64,000 nucleotides of DNA, taken from contig PGXV01000003.1 in NCBI GenBank assembly GCA_002839315.1, positions 124,001-188,000 on the forward strand. Direction: 5' to 3'. Origin of the DNA: Spirochaetae bacterium HGW-Spirochaetae-3. GTDB taxonomy: Bacteria > Spirochaetota > Spirochaetia > Treponematales > UBA12059. The first letter of the stretch is position 1. Each line of letters begins with the position of its first letter. The notes below the pieces were generated by a model, which was not told where the DNA came from, ran no database searches, and saw only the letters and a list, made by a program, of their open reading frames with translations. A program made the translations under genes and the position numbers. This document shows positions 52,804-60,387 of this stretch, piece by piece.

Positions 52804-53955
52804 ATGCAAGCTGACGCTTCACGAGAACGAGTGCTCTTCCTCTACCTGCCGACCGGCGGGGGCCACCTGGCGCCAGCGCGCGCGCTGGCCGGCCGGATCG
52901 CGGCGGAATACGGGGCCGATACGCGTATCGAGTGCCCCGTCAAGTCACGGGTCGGGCTGTTCTGCTACGAGGACGGGTACCGCATAGCCTCTCAGAAGCT
53001 GCCGGCGCTATGGCGGTTCATGTACGCGAATAACGTGACGCCGGCCGCGATGCGGCTGTCGCAGTTCATTACCGCCGTATTCTCCCTGCGCGCGATGACG
53101 CGCCTCCTGGACGAGTACCGGCCGACGAGGGTCGTGTGCGTGCACCATATGCTCGCGTGGTCGCTACGGCAGGCGCTCAGGGGTAGGCGCAGGATACCCA
53201 CCATCATGGTCGTCACGGATCCCTACGACCCGCACCCGATTTGGGCCTTCAATCATCGATGGCCGCTCGCGTGCTATACCGAGGAGGCGGCGAAGGTGCT
53301 CGTCGGCTACGGCGCCGACCCTCGCCGCGTGTACTCCCACTCGCTTATCGTCAACGAGCGGTTCGAGCGTCCCGTGTCGCCTTCCGAGATAGCCGATTAC
53401 AGGCGGTCGCTCGGCCTGCGCGAAGGCAAGCCGATGGTGCTCATAGCGGGAGGCGCCGACGGCATGAAGCGGGCCAGCCAGATGACGCGCGAACTGCTGT
53501 CGTCGAGACTGGCTTTCGACCTGGTCGTCGTGTGCGGGCGCGACGCGATGCTGAAGCTCGAGGTGGAGACCGTCGCGCTGGCGCACAGGATCAAGGCGAT
53601 CGACAAGAAGAAGGTCGTCGTGCTCGGATTTACCGACTCGATGCCGATGCTGATGCGGTCCGCCGACGCGATCGCGAGCAAGGCAGGCGCCAGCGTCGTG
53701 GCGGAGGTGCTCTGCGTAGGGAAGCCGAACATCATCGCTTACCGCATCCCCGGGCAGGAGGAAGGCAACGTCGATTTCGTCGTGAAGCACGGCGTCGGCC
53801 TGTACTGCCGGACGCCGCGCATGCTTAAGCGGGGGGTCGAAAGCATCCTGGGCGACGCCGGGCGACGCGAGTCTATAGAGCGGAATATTCGTGAAATGGG
53901 CTTCCGGAATGGCCTGTACGGCATCGCCGAGACGATTATGACCGTCGCGCCCTGA
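52804..53955 (+). CDS. Diacylglycerol glycosyltransferase (UgtP/MGDG synthase family, GT28)
   Basis: The protein is 383 residues from ATG 52804, which follows GAGGG at good spacing. The N-terminus FLYLPTGGGHLAPARALAGR is the MGDG-synthase/UgtP glycine-rich motif. VVCVHHMLAWSL and MVVTDPYDPHPIWAF follow. The donor half has VLIAGGADGMKRASQMTREL, VLGFTDSMPMLMRSADAIAS then KAGASVVAEVLC, and the glycine-rich GT28 loop. The family adds glucose or galactose to diacylglycerol at the cytoplasmic face, making membrane glycolipids, which are abundant in spirochaetes. The sugar is not deducible. Confidence 0.87.
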   Translation: MQADASRERVLFLYLPTGGGHLAPARALAGRIAAEYGADTRIECPVKSRVGLFCYEDGYRIASQKLPALWRFMYANNVTPAAMRLSQFITAVFSLRAMTRLLDEYRPTRVVCVHHMLAWSLRQALRGRRRIPTIMVVTDPYDPHPIWAFNHRWPLACYTEEAAKVLVGYGADPRRVYSHSLIVNERFERPVSPSEIADYRRSLGLREGKPMVLIAGGADGMKRASQMTRELLSSRLAFDLVVVCGRDAMLKLEVETVALAHRIKAIDKKKVVVLGFTDSMPMLMRSADAIASKAGASVVAEVLCVGKPNIIAYRIPGQEEGNVDFVVKHGVGLYCRTPRMLKRGVESILGDAGRRESIERNIREMGFRNGLYGIAETIMTVAP

Positions 53956-53965
53956 GCAAAATACT

Positions 53966-53994
53966 TTGACATTATTTAATCTTTCATATAGAAT
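53966..53994 (+). promoter_or_regulatory. Strong sigma-70-type promoter for the RRM protein gene
   Basis: TTGACA (53966-53971), 17 bases, TAGAAT (53989-53994). The start site would be near 54001, leaving a leader of about 190 nt before the ATG at 54191. Confidence 0.75.
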
Positions 53995-54000
53995 ACGTAC

Positions 54001-54190
54001 CGTTGGAAACGAATCGTGTTTTAGAGGACCGTGAATCTGTCAGATTTTAGCCGAATTAATAATGCGCATACATCCGCACTCCTTACGGCGAATCTCGCAT
54101 CCCTGCGTAGCCCAATTTCTGGCCTCCTTTCCCGTATCCGTTCCACGACTATCTCAATCCCCGGCACAGATCCGGGAAAAGGACCTTTTC
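54001..54190 (+). promoter_or_regulatory. Long 5' leader of the RRM protein gene
   Basis: About 190 transcribed bases precede the start codon. An open frame runs through much of it but has no ribosome site or family match. Long leaders are known for cold-shock and RRM genes, where they control translation; here that is inference. Confidence 0.4.
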
Positions 54191-54469
54191 ATGGCTAAGA
54201 AACTCTACGTCGGCAACCTCAGCTACGGTACCTCCGAGGACGGTCTCCGCACCGCCTTCGGCCAGTACGGCGAAGTCCAGTCCGTCAACATCGTCATCGA
54301 CCGCGATTCCGGCCGCTCCAAGGGCTTCGGATTCGTCGAGATGACCGGGGACGACGCCGCCATGGCGGCGATCAGCGGCATGAACGGCCGCGAACTCGAC
54401 GGCCGCTCGCTCCGCGTCAACGAGGCCAACGAGCGCCCCCCGCGCCGCGACTACGGCAATCGCTGGTAG
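54191..54469 (+). CDS. Small RNA-recognition-motif (RRM) protein
   Basis: The 92-residue protein is one RRM domain: RNP2 LYVGNLS (about 5-11), RNP1 KGFGFVEM (about 45-52) and a short basic tail ERPPRRDYGNRW. It begins MAKK at ATG 54191 after AAAAGGA; the longer frame upstream is leader. Bacterial single-RRM proteins are RNA chaperones, often cold-induced. A strong promoter and a perfect terminator make it a monocistronic, probably highly expressed gene. Confidence 0.95.
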   Translation: MAKKLYVGNLSYGTSEDGLRTAFGQYGEVQSVNIVIDRDSGRSKGFGFVEMTGDDAAMAAISGMNGRELDGRSLRVNEANERPPRRDYGNRW

Positions 54470-54514
54470 TTCCGGTCGGGACTAGCGACTAGCCCCTTTA
54501 TCCAGAAATCATGG

Positions 54515-54549
54515 CCCGCCGCGGATTAATTCCCGCGGCGGGTTTTTTT
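54515..54549 (+). terminator. Rho-independent terminator after the RRM gene
   Basis: CCCGCCGCGG (54515-54524) and CCGCGGCGGG (54533-54542) form a perfect 10-bp stem around an 8-base loop, followed by seven T residues. Confidence 0.93.
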
Positions 54550-54566
54550 ATGCCTAGCTGGCTTCC

Positions 54567-54596
54567 TTGACAATATTTGACCGCGCCGCCCATACT
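54567..54596 (+). promoter_or_regulatory. Promoter giving a leaderless TPR-protein mRNA
   Basis: TTGACA (54567-54572), 18 bases, CATACT (54591-54596), six bases, then ATG 54603. No Shine-Dalgarno is present, so the start site should coincide with the start codon. Confidence 0.65.
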
Positions 54597-54602
54597 TCTT
54601 TC

Positions 54603-55994
54603 ATGGATTTGTTGCCTGTCGTCATCGTCATCATCTTTCTTGCTCTCGTGATACTCATCGGGAACGCCGTGCTGTCCAGGGGCAAGGGCCCCGCCGGCAA
54701 GGGCGGGAAGAAGGGCAAGAGGATAAAGGCAAAGGATCACGCCCAGATCCTCAGGGAGGCCAATAGGCGCCTGGCGCAGAATCCCAAGGATCCCGAGGCG
54801 CTGGCCGCTCTCGGCGACGTGTATTACGCCGAGCAATCCTGGGACAAGTCCTTCAAGGCGTACGAGACGCTCCTGGAGGCGGCGGCCGGCAATCCCGACC
54901 TCGACGAATTCGAGGGCAACAAGCGCTACGGGCTGTCCGCGCTGAAGCTCGGGCGCCTGGACGAGGCGTACAAGGGCCTGGTGATAGCCCATGCCGTCAA
55001 GGCGGAAGACTTCGAGACGAACTACAACCTTGGCTATCTCGAGTTCCAGAAGCGGCAGTACGAGAAGGCCATCTTCCACCTGCGCCTCGCCAACAAGCAG
55101 AACGTCGAGCACGCGATGACGCTGCGCTACCTGGGGCATTCCCTGTTCAAGGTGAAGAACTACAAGGAGGCGCTCTCGTGCCTCAAGCGGGCCGTCGACC
55201 TGCAGCCGGACGACAAGGAAAGCCTGTTCGCGATGGGCGAGTGCTTTCACGAGATAGGGCAGGAGGAGCAGGCCATACGGCTCTTCACGCACCTGCGGAC
55301 GGATCCGGCGCTCGGCCCGTCGGCGGCGCTGTTCGCCGGGACCATCCACCTGAACCAGCGGCAGTTCCAGAAGGCCGTGATGGACTTCGAGCTGGGGCTC
55401 AGGCATCCAGATATCAAGGTAGAGGTACTGGTGGAGATAAAGTACCGGCTCGCGGCGGCGTACCTCAAGGAGCAGGAGATAGCCAAGGCCGTCGGGCTGC
55501 TCAACGAGATCCAGCAGATATTCCCTAATTACAAGGATACGCCGGCGCAGCTCGCCAAGTACAAGGAGCTTAACTCCAACCGCAACCTGCAGGTCTACCT
55601 GCTGTCGGCGACGAGCGACTTCATCACCCTGTGCCGCAAGATAACGCTGTCGTTCTTCCCCAAGGCCAAGGTAAAGATCACCGATATATCGGTCCAGAAG
55701 AACGACTGGGCCGATATACTGGCCGAGGTGGAGACGAGCCGTTGGTCCGACGTCGTGCTGTTCAGGATGATTCGATCCACCGGTACGATCGGGGAGCTGG
55801 TGCTACGCGACTTCCACGCGAGGATAAAGGACCTGAAGGCCGGCAAGGGCTATTGCATCACGGGCGGCGTCTTCTCCGACGAGGCAAAGAAATTCGTCGA
55901 GGCCAGGCTCATCGACCTGATGGAGAAGGACAAGCTGATGGGACTGCTCAACAACATCGATACCCGACAGAAGGGCCTGCTGATCGACGAGTGA
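54603..55994 (+). CDS. Membrane-anchored TPR protein with a degenerate Mrr-like C-terminal domain
   Basis: The protein has 463 residues from ATG 54603. One N-terminal helix (VVIVIIFLALVILIG, about 5-20) is followed by a basic linker and about six TPR units (40-320), for example PEALAALGDVYYAEQSWDKS and NYNLGYLEFQKRQYEKAIFH. The last 120 residues (about 345-463) resemble the Mrr/restriction-endonuclease-like fold: GTIGELVLRDFHARI, GKGYCITGGVFSDEAKKFVE, RLIDLMEKDKLMGLL. The Q-x-K catalytic strand is VLFRMIR, so nuclease activity is unlikely. It is probably a scaffold at the inner membrane. The role is unknown. Confidence 0.75.
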   Translation: MDLLPVVIVIIFLALVILIGNAVLSRGKGPAGKGGKKGKRIKAKDHAQILREANRRLAQNPKDPEALAALGDVYYAEQSWDKSFKAYETLLEAAAGNPDLDEFEGNKRYGLSALKLGRLDEAYKGLVIAHAVKAEDFETNYNLGYLEFQKRQYEKAIFHLRLANKQNVEHAMTLRYLGHSLFKVKNYKEALSCLKRAVDLQPDDKESLFAMGECFHEIGQEEQAIRLFTHLRTDPALGPSAALFAGTIHLNQRQFQKAVMDFELGLRHPDIKVEVLVEIKYRLAAAYLKEQEIAKAVGLLNEIQQIFPNYKDTPAQLAKYKELNSNRNLQVYLLSATSDFITLCRKITLSFFPKAKVKITDISVQKNDWADILAEVETSRWSDVVLFRMIRSTGTIGELVLRDFHARIKDLKAGKGYCITGGVFSDEAKKFVEARLIDLMEKDKLMGLLNNIDTRQKGLLIDE

Positions 55995-56005
55995 CGCGGT
56001 CTTTG

Positions 56006-56034
56006 TTGACGGCGGGGCCGTCACGCGTTAGCAT
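56006..56034 (+). promoter_or_regulatory. Promoter giving a leaderless aminopeptidase P mRNA
   Basis: TTGACG (56006-56011), 17 bases, TAGCAT (56029-56034), six bases, ATG 56041. No Shine-Dalgarno is visible. The geometry equals that of the TPR gene upstream. Confidence 0.62.
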
Positions 56035-56040
56035 GTCCCC

Positions 56041-57438
56041 ATGTTCGAACAATCCGTTTATGCGGGGCGCAGGCGCGCCCTCGTAGCATCGTTAACGCGG
56101 CTCGGGGTCGGCGACGGGCTCGTCGCGTTCGTCGGTAACGGCGAGAGTCCCAGGAATTACGCCGATAACGCGTACCGCTTCAGGCAGGATTCCTCCTTCC
56201 TCTACTATTTCGGGATCGCCGAGCCGGGGCTCGCCGCGACGCTGGACGTCGGTTCCGGCGTCGCCAGGCTCTATATCGACGAGGCGACCATCGACGACCT
56301 GGTATGGTCCGGCCCGAGGCCGGACGCCGAGGCGTATCGCGCCTTATGCGGCGCCGATTCCGCCGTACCGCGCGCCCGGTTCGCCGCCGACGCCGCGGCG
56401 GCGGGGGACGGCCTCCTCTTTACGCCTCCGTACCGCGCCGACGCGTCGATAGAGCTCGGCGCCGTCCGCCGCGTCGCTCCGGGGGCGGTCGCCGCGGCGG
56501 CGTCGATACCGCTGATACGGGCCATCGTCGCTCAGCGCGAGATAAAGGAAGCGCGCGAGATAGTCGAGATCGAGACGGCGGTCGATACCTCCATACGCAT
56601 GCACCGCGCGGTGATAGCGGCGGCCAGGCCCGGCGCCACGGAGTCGGAGATGATGGCCGAGGCGTACCGGGTGGCGTACGCGGGCGGGTGCCCGGCCTTT
56701 CCGGCCATCGCGACGACGAAGGGCGCCGTGCTCCACAACCACGGATACCCGGGACGCTTGGCCGACGGAGGCTTGTTCCTGCTCGACGCGGGAGCCGAGT
56801 CGGCCGAGGGCTACGCTGGCGACCTGACGAGCACGTTCCCTATAAGCGGGCGGTACGACGCTCGACAACGGGCAGTCTACGAGATCGTCCTGCGGGCCGG
56901 CGAGGCCGGCTCGTCGATGATGAGGCCGGGAACGTCGTTCCGCGAATGCCATTTCGCGGCCGCCCGTGCCATAGCATCCGGGCTCAAGGACCTTGGAATC
57001 ATGAAGGGCGACGTCGCCGAGGCCGTCGCGGCGGGGGCTCACGCGTGTTTCTTCCCTCACGGCCTCGGGCACCAGATGGGCCTTGACGTGCACGACATGG
57101 AGAACCTCGGCGAGGTATGGGTAGGGTACGACGGCGAACCGAAGAGCGCGGAGTTCGGGCTGAAGAGCCTGCGCATGGCCAAGCCCCTGAAGTGCGGCAT
57201 GGTCATGACGGTAGAGCCGGGCGTGTACTTCATCGAGGGCCTGATAGCGGCGTGGAAGGCCGAGGGTAAGCATTCGGCTTTCATAGACTACGCGGAGGCT
57301 GAGCGCTGGATATCCGTCGGCGGGGTGAGGAACGAGGAGGACTGGCTCGTGACCGACGAGGGCGCGAGGCGTCTGGGCGGACCCTTCGAAAAGTCCGCGG
57401 CCGCGATGGAATCCTATAAGGCCCGGGCGCGGCCCTAG
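56041..57438 (+). CDS. pepP: Xaa-Pro aminopeptidase (aminopeptidase P, M24B)
   Basis: The 465-residue cytoplasmic metallopeptidase removes N-terminal residues preceding proline. An N-terminal AMP_N domain (about 1-150, YRFRQDSSFLYYFGIAEPG) is followed by the pita-bread catalytic domain. Its metal ligands are LLDAGAESAEGYAGDLTSTF (two Asp), HGLGHQMGLDVHDM (His), MTVEPGVYF (Glu) and GGVRNEEDWLVT (Glu). Length is typical. Its 3' end overlaps the convergent hydrogenase gene by four bases. Confidence 0.93.
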   Translation: MFEQSVYAGRRRALVASLTRLGVGDGLVAFVGNGESPRNYADNAYRFRQDSSFLYYFGIAEPGLAATLDVGSGVARLYIDEATIDDLVWSGPRPDAEAYRALCGADSAVPRARFAADAAAAGDGLLFTPPYRADASIELGAVRRVAPGAVAAAASIPLIRAIVAQREIKEAREIVEIETAVDTSIRMHRAVIAAARPGATESEMMAEAYRVAYAGGCPAFPAIATTKGAVLHNHGYPGRLADGGLFLLDAGAESAEGYAGDLTSTFPISGRYDARQRAVYEIVLRAGEAGSSMMRPGTSFRECHFAAARAIASGLKDLGIMKGDVAEAVAAGAHACFFPHGLGHQMGLDVHDMENLGEVWVGYDGEPKSAEFGLKSLRMAKPLKCGMVMTVEPGVYFIEGLIAAWKAEGKHSAFIDYAEAERWISVGGVRNEEDWLVTDEGARRLGGPFEKSAAAMESYKARARP

Positions 57439-58898
57439 TCAGAGCCCGCCTCGGCGTACTTGCCCAGGGCGACGGTAGCCGCCCTGGGGTTGGCGATGGA
57501 GCAGGGCCCGTTCACGCAGCCGCCCTGGCAGGCCATCACCTCGATGAGGTCGGTCTGCGGAGGGGCGGCTTCCCATCGTCCCATTTCCTTGATGGCGGCC
57601 TTGTCCAGGCCGTTTATGGCGAGGGTCCGCGGCGCGGGCCTGCCCATGGCCACGAACCTTGCGCTTACCGCCGCCGCTACGCCTCCCGACGCCCCGAACG
57701 CGCGCGCGTCCCTGGTCGCGGGCCGCAGCGCCGGCGTTCCGTCGGGGGCGTCGAAGGGGCGTTCGGGCATAGACGCGATCTCGGTGCCAGCCGCTACGAA
57801 CCAGGCTCCCAGCTCCTCCGTAGACAGGGTGAGGTCGACGGCGCCCGTCTCCTCCGCTTCGCGGCGCTTGGCGAGGCACGGGCTGATGAAGACGAGCGCG
57901 GCGTCGGGCCTGGCGGCTTTGACGGCGCGGGCAGAGTACACCATAGGGCTCGGCGTCGACGATACCGTGGTGGCCGTCGACGACAGCGCCGTACGCGCCG
58001 TCTTGGTCCACGCGGGGCAGCAGCTGGTAGCGAGCGGCCCCTCGCCTCGCTCTATTCGCTCCAGGAGTTCGTGCGTCTCGGCCTCGATGGTGGCCTCGGC
58101 TCCCGCGGCGACCTCGACGATCGACGAGAAGCCGAGCGACGCGACGGCGGCGGAGAATTTGCCGGGGCCGCCGGGGAATTGGGCCACGGCGGCCGGGGCG
58201 ACGAGCGCCACGACCTTCGCGCCGGATCGTACGGTCGCGATAGCGTCGAAGAGCCTGCTCGGTTCCATGACCGCCCCGAAGGGGCATTCGCGTACGCAGC
58301 GGCCGCACTCGACGCAGCGTTCTTTATCTATGCGCCGCTCGCCGTTCTCGTCGCGCACGACGGCGCCTACGGGACAGGCCTCCTCGCAGGGCACGGGAAC
58401 CTTTATGATGGCCTTGTAGGGACAGGCCTGCGCGCATATGCCGCAGCCGACGCACAGCGTCGGGTCGATGCGGGAGCGGCCTTCGACGAAATGTACGGCC
58501 TTCTTCGGGCAATTGGACGCGCAGGGACGCGCGAGGCAGCCCTGACAGACGTCCGTGACGATATACGGGGACGATACGCAGTCGTTGCAGGCCTCCTCGA
58601 GGAAGAACAGCCCGACGGCCGACGGGGCCTTTCGTTCCAGGGCCTCCTTCGCGTAGTCGGCCAGCGGCTTCTCGATGTCGTCCTTGGCCCCTACGTCGAA
58701 GCCCAGGCGCGCCGCGACGCGTAGCCGAATGATGGCCCGGTCCTTGTGGACGCAGCAGCGCACCGTCTCCCATCCCGGGGCCGTTACCTGGTACGGCAGT
58801 CGCTCGATATCCTCGGTAAGCCGGTCTTCCAGCCTGAGCGTGGCGAGCCTCGCGAGTATCTCGCGCCGAAGGCGAGCGGCGCGGTTGTTGAAATGCAT
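57435..58898 (-). CDS. [FeFe]-hydrogenase, group B type
   Basis: The protein has 487 residues. The N-terminal domain is followed by ferredoxin-like clusters: CNDC and CQGCLARPCASNCP (104-130), CVGCGICAQACP (149-160), CVECGRCVRECP (195-206). The H-cluster domain has all motifs: TSCCPAW (291-297, with the proton-transfer Cys293), FISPCLAKRREA (Cys341), EVMACQGGCVNGP (Cys457, Cys461). Group B enzymes are monomeric [FeFe]-hydrogenases of anaerobes; they are presumed to exchange electrons with ferredoxin. It is the last gene of the minus-strand operon after a 2Fe-2S protein, with GGAGGGA before the ATG. HydEFG maturases are not in the window. Confidence 0.9.
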   Translation of the reverse strand: MHFNNRAARLRREILARLATLRLEDRLTEDIERLPYQVTAPGWETVRCCVHKDRAIIRLRVAARLGFDVGAKDDIEKPLADYAKEALERKAPSAVGLFFLEEACNDCVSSPYIVTDVCQGCLARPCASNCPKKAVHFVEGRSRIDPTLCVGCGICAQACPYKAIIKVPVPCEEACPVGAVVRDENGERRIDKERCVECGRCVRECPFGAVMEPSRLFDAIATVRSGAKVVALVAPAAVAQFPGGPGKFSAAVASLGFSSIVEVAAGAEATIEAETHELLERIERGEGPLATSCCPAWTKTARTALSSTATTVSSTPSPMVYSARAVKAARPDAALVFISPCLAKRREAEETGAVDLTLSTEELGAWFVAAGTEIASMPERPFDAPDGTPALRPATRDARAFGASGGVAAAVSARFVAMGRPAPRTLAINGLDKAAIKEMGRWEAAPPQTDLIEVMACQGGCVNGPCSIANPRAATVALGKYAEAGSD

Positions 58899-58901
58899 CG
58901 C

Positions 58902-59183
58902 TTATCCCTCCAGTTCGATCGCCCGGGCCGTTATCGCCGCCGCGAGGGAATCGAGGTCGGCCCGCTCGACCGGTACGCCGTCGACGAGCGCGTACGGCGC
59001 GCTACCGCCGGGGCGGCGATCGGGGGCGCTCCTGCGGCAGAGGTCGAGACAGGGTATGCCTTCTATGGACACGAGTCCGCGGATGGATTCGTCCAGGCGA
59101 TCCTTGACGAGGAAGAGCTCCGAGCCTCCCATGACGTGGCAGGCGGTTCCCGCGCAGATAACGACCTTGATCTCTGTTCTCAT
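58902..59183 (-). CDS. Thioredoxin-fold 2Fe-2S ferredoxin
   Basis: The 93-residue protein has the four-cysteine pattern of NuoE/HydC-like small ferredoxins: VVICAGTACHVMGG then GIPCLDLCRRSAP. It would pass electrons to or from the hydrogenase encoded three bases downstream. TAGGAGA precedes the ATG. A second protein of this kind starts the operon at 62426. Confidence 0.82.
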   Translation of the reverse strand: MRTEIKVVICAGTACHVMGGSELFLVKDRLDESIRGLVSIEGIPCLDLCRRSAPDRRPGGSAPYALVDGVPVERADLDSLAAAITARAIELEG

Positions 59184-59192
59184 GGATGTCTC

Positions 59193-60383
59193 CTAGATAT
59201 AGCTTACGCGGGTTTCTTTAAGGTGCTTCGCTTCGAGCGCCGCGGCGATGCGCTTGACGACGTTGCGGCGAATTTCCAGCTCTACGGGCATGGTGGGGTC
59301 CTGATGGGCCTCGTTGATACGCGTCCCGACGACGAACTGGATAACGTCGGAGTCAAGCATGAGCTCCAGGAGACGGTGCGCGGCGTTCCGCCTGGGCGAA
59401 GGGTCGTCCTGGTCCGATTCGAGCAGCGAGGCGACCCGCGCGAGGGTCAGTATGCCCTCGGTGACGAGATCCGCTCCGGGCAGGGACGACGACGGAGGTA
59501 TCTCGGGATCGAGGTCCTTGAGGTCGACGCTTATCTTGCCCCCGGTTTCCCGCGCGACGATGTTGGCCGTCGTGCCGCCCGCGATGACTCTGCGTCCGTC
59601 GAACGACGCGAAGACCCTGGTCATCTCCTTGTCTCGCTCGCGGGAGACGGGCGGCCCCGTAAGGACGAGGAGGCGCCTGGGGTGGCGCCAATAGGCTACC
59701 CCGCAGGTTATGTCGTCCTTGGGCGCCCATCCGTCCTTGGTCACCGCCTCGCGGACGAGGCTCTTGGCGAGCTCGCGGGCGGACAGGCCTTCGGTAGAGG
59801 ACGCGACCAGGTCGCGTACGTAGTCCTGTACGGCGACGTCGCCCCAGCCTAAGGGATAGCTCTTGGTGCCCATGCCCGATTGCGTGACGCCGTCGGAGTA
59901 CAGGACGATGCGGTCCCCGGGCTTCGCGACGAAGCTGGACAGCCTGAGTACCGCGTCGCCCTTGGCCCCGCCCTTGCCCCTGGGAAGTCGTAGCTCCGAC
60001 TTCAGGGGCTCCATCAGCGTGCCCGCGCGGAGCAGGACGTACGGCGGGTTGTCGTATTCCACGACGCGGACCCTGCCGCCCGGCGCGACGTCTATCAGGG
60101 AGAACGTCGCGTAGCTTATTTTCCGCTCCGAGCATACGGGCAGCGAGCGCATGACGAATTCGGCGACTCTCCGCAGCGGTATGTCGGCGGCCACGCAGCG
60201 GGCGGCCATGGTCGCGGTCAGCGTGGCGAGCACGCCCGCCTTGATGCCGGAGCCGAGGCCGTCCGAGAGCACCGATACGACGCGCCCGTCGTCGCACTTG
60301 ATGGACTGGAATACGTCGCCGGGGGCGCTTTGCCCGAGCTTGGAGGTCTGGTGGTGCGATATTTCCAGGAAGGTGTCTTTCAT
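59193..60383 (-). CDS. SpoIIE-family PP2C-type phosphatase
   Basis: The protein is 396 residues from ATG 60383, four bases after the sensory hydrogenase stop; an upstream in-frame start would overlap that gene. Residues 1-215 form the SpoIIE phosphatase domain: VVSVLSDGLGSGIKAGVLA (metal Asp-Gly), RVRVVEYDNPPYVLL, GDRIVLYSDGVTQSG and KDDITCGVAYW (metal Asp). The remaining 180 residues (from about RLLVLTGPPVSRERDKE) are an associated domain of unknown role. Serine phosphatases of this type accompany sensory hydrogenases, so it probably transmits the H2 or redox signal by dephosphorylating a partner. Confidence 0.87.
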   Translation of the reverse strand: MKDTFLEISHHQTSKLGQSAPGDVFQSIKCDDGRVVSVLSDGLGSGIKAGVLATLTATMAARCVAADIPLRRVAEFVMRSLPVCSERKISYATFSLIDVAPGGRVRVVEYDNPPYVLLRAGTLMEPLKSELRLPRGKGGAKGDAVLRLSSFVAKPGDRIVLYSDGVTQSGMGTKSYPLGWGDVAVQDYVRDLVASSTEGLSARELAKSLVREAVTKDGWAPKDDITCGVAYWRHPRRLLVLTGPPVSRERDKEMTRVFASFDGRRVIAGGTTANIVARETGGKISVDLKDLDPEIPPSSSLPGADLVTEGILTLARVASLLESDQDDPSPRRNAAHRLLELMLDSDVIQFVVGTRINEAHQDPTMPVELEIRRNVVKRIAAALEAKHLKETRVSYI

Positions 60384-60387
60384 GGGC

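Noticed and set aside
56344-57273. A 309-codon minus-strand frame inside pepP
   Set aside because: Antisense to the clear aminopeptidase P domain; composition is a by-product of GC-rich codon use.
58746-59852. A 368-codon plus-strand frame across the hydrogenase operon
   Set aside because: It runs antisense to three well-supported genes and has no family features.
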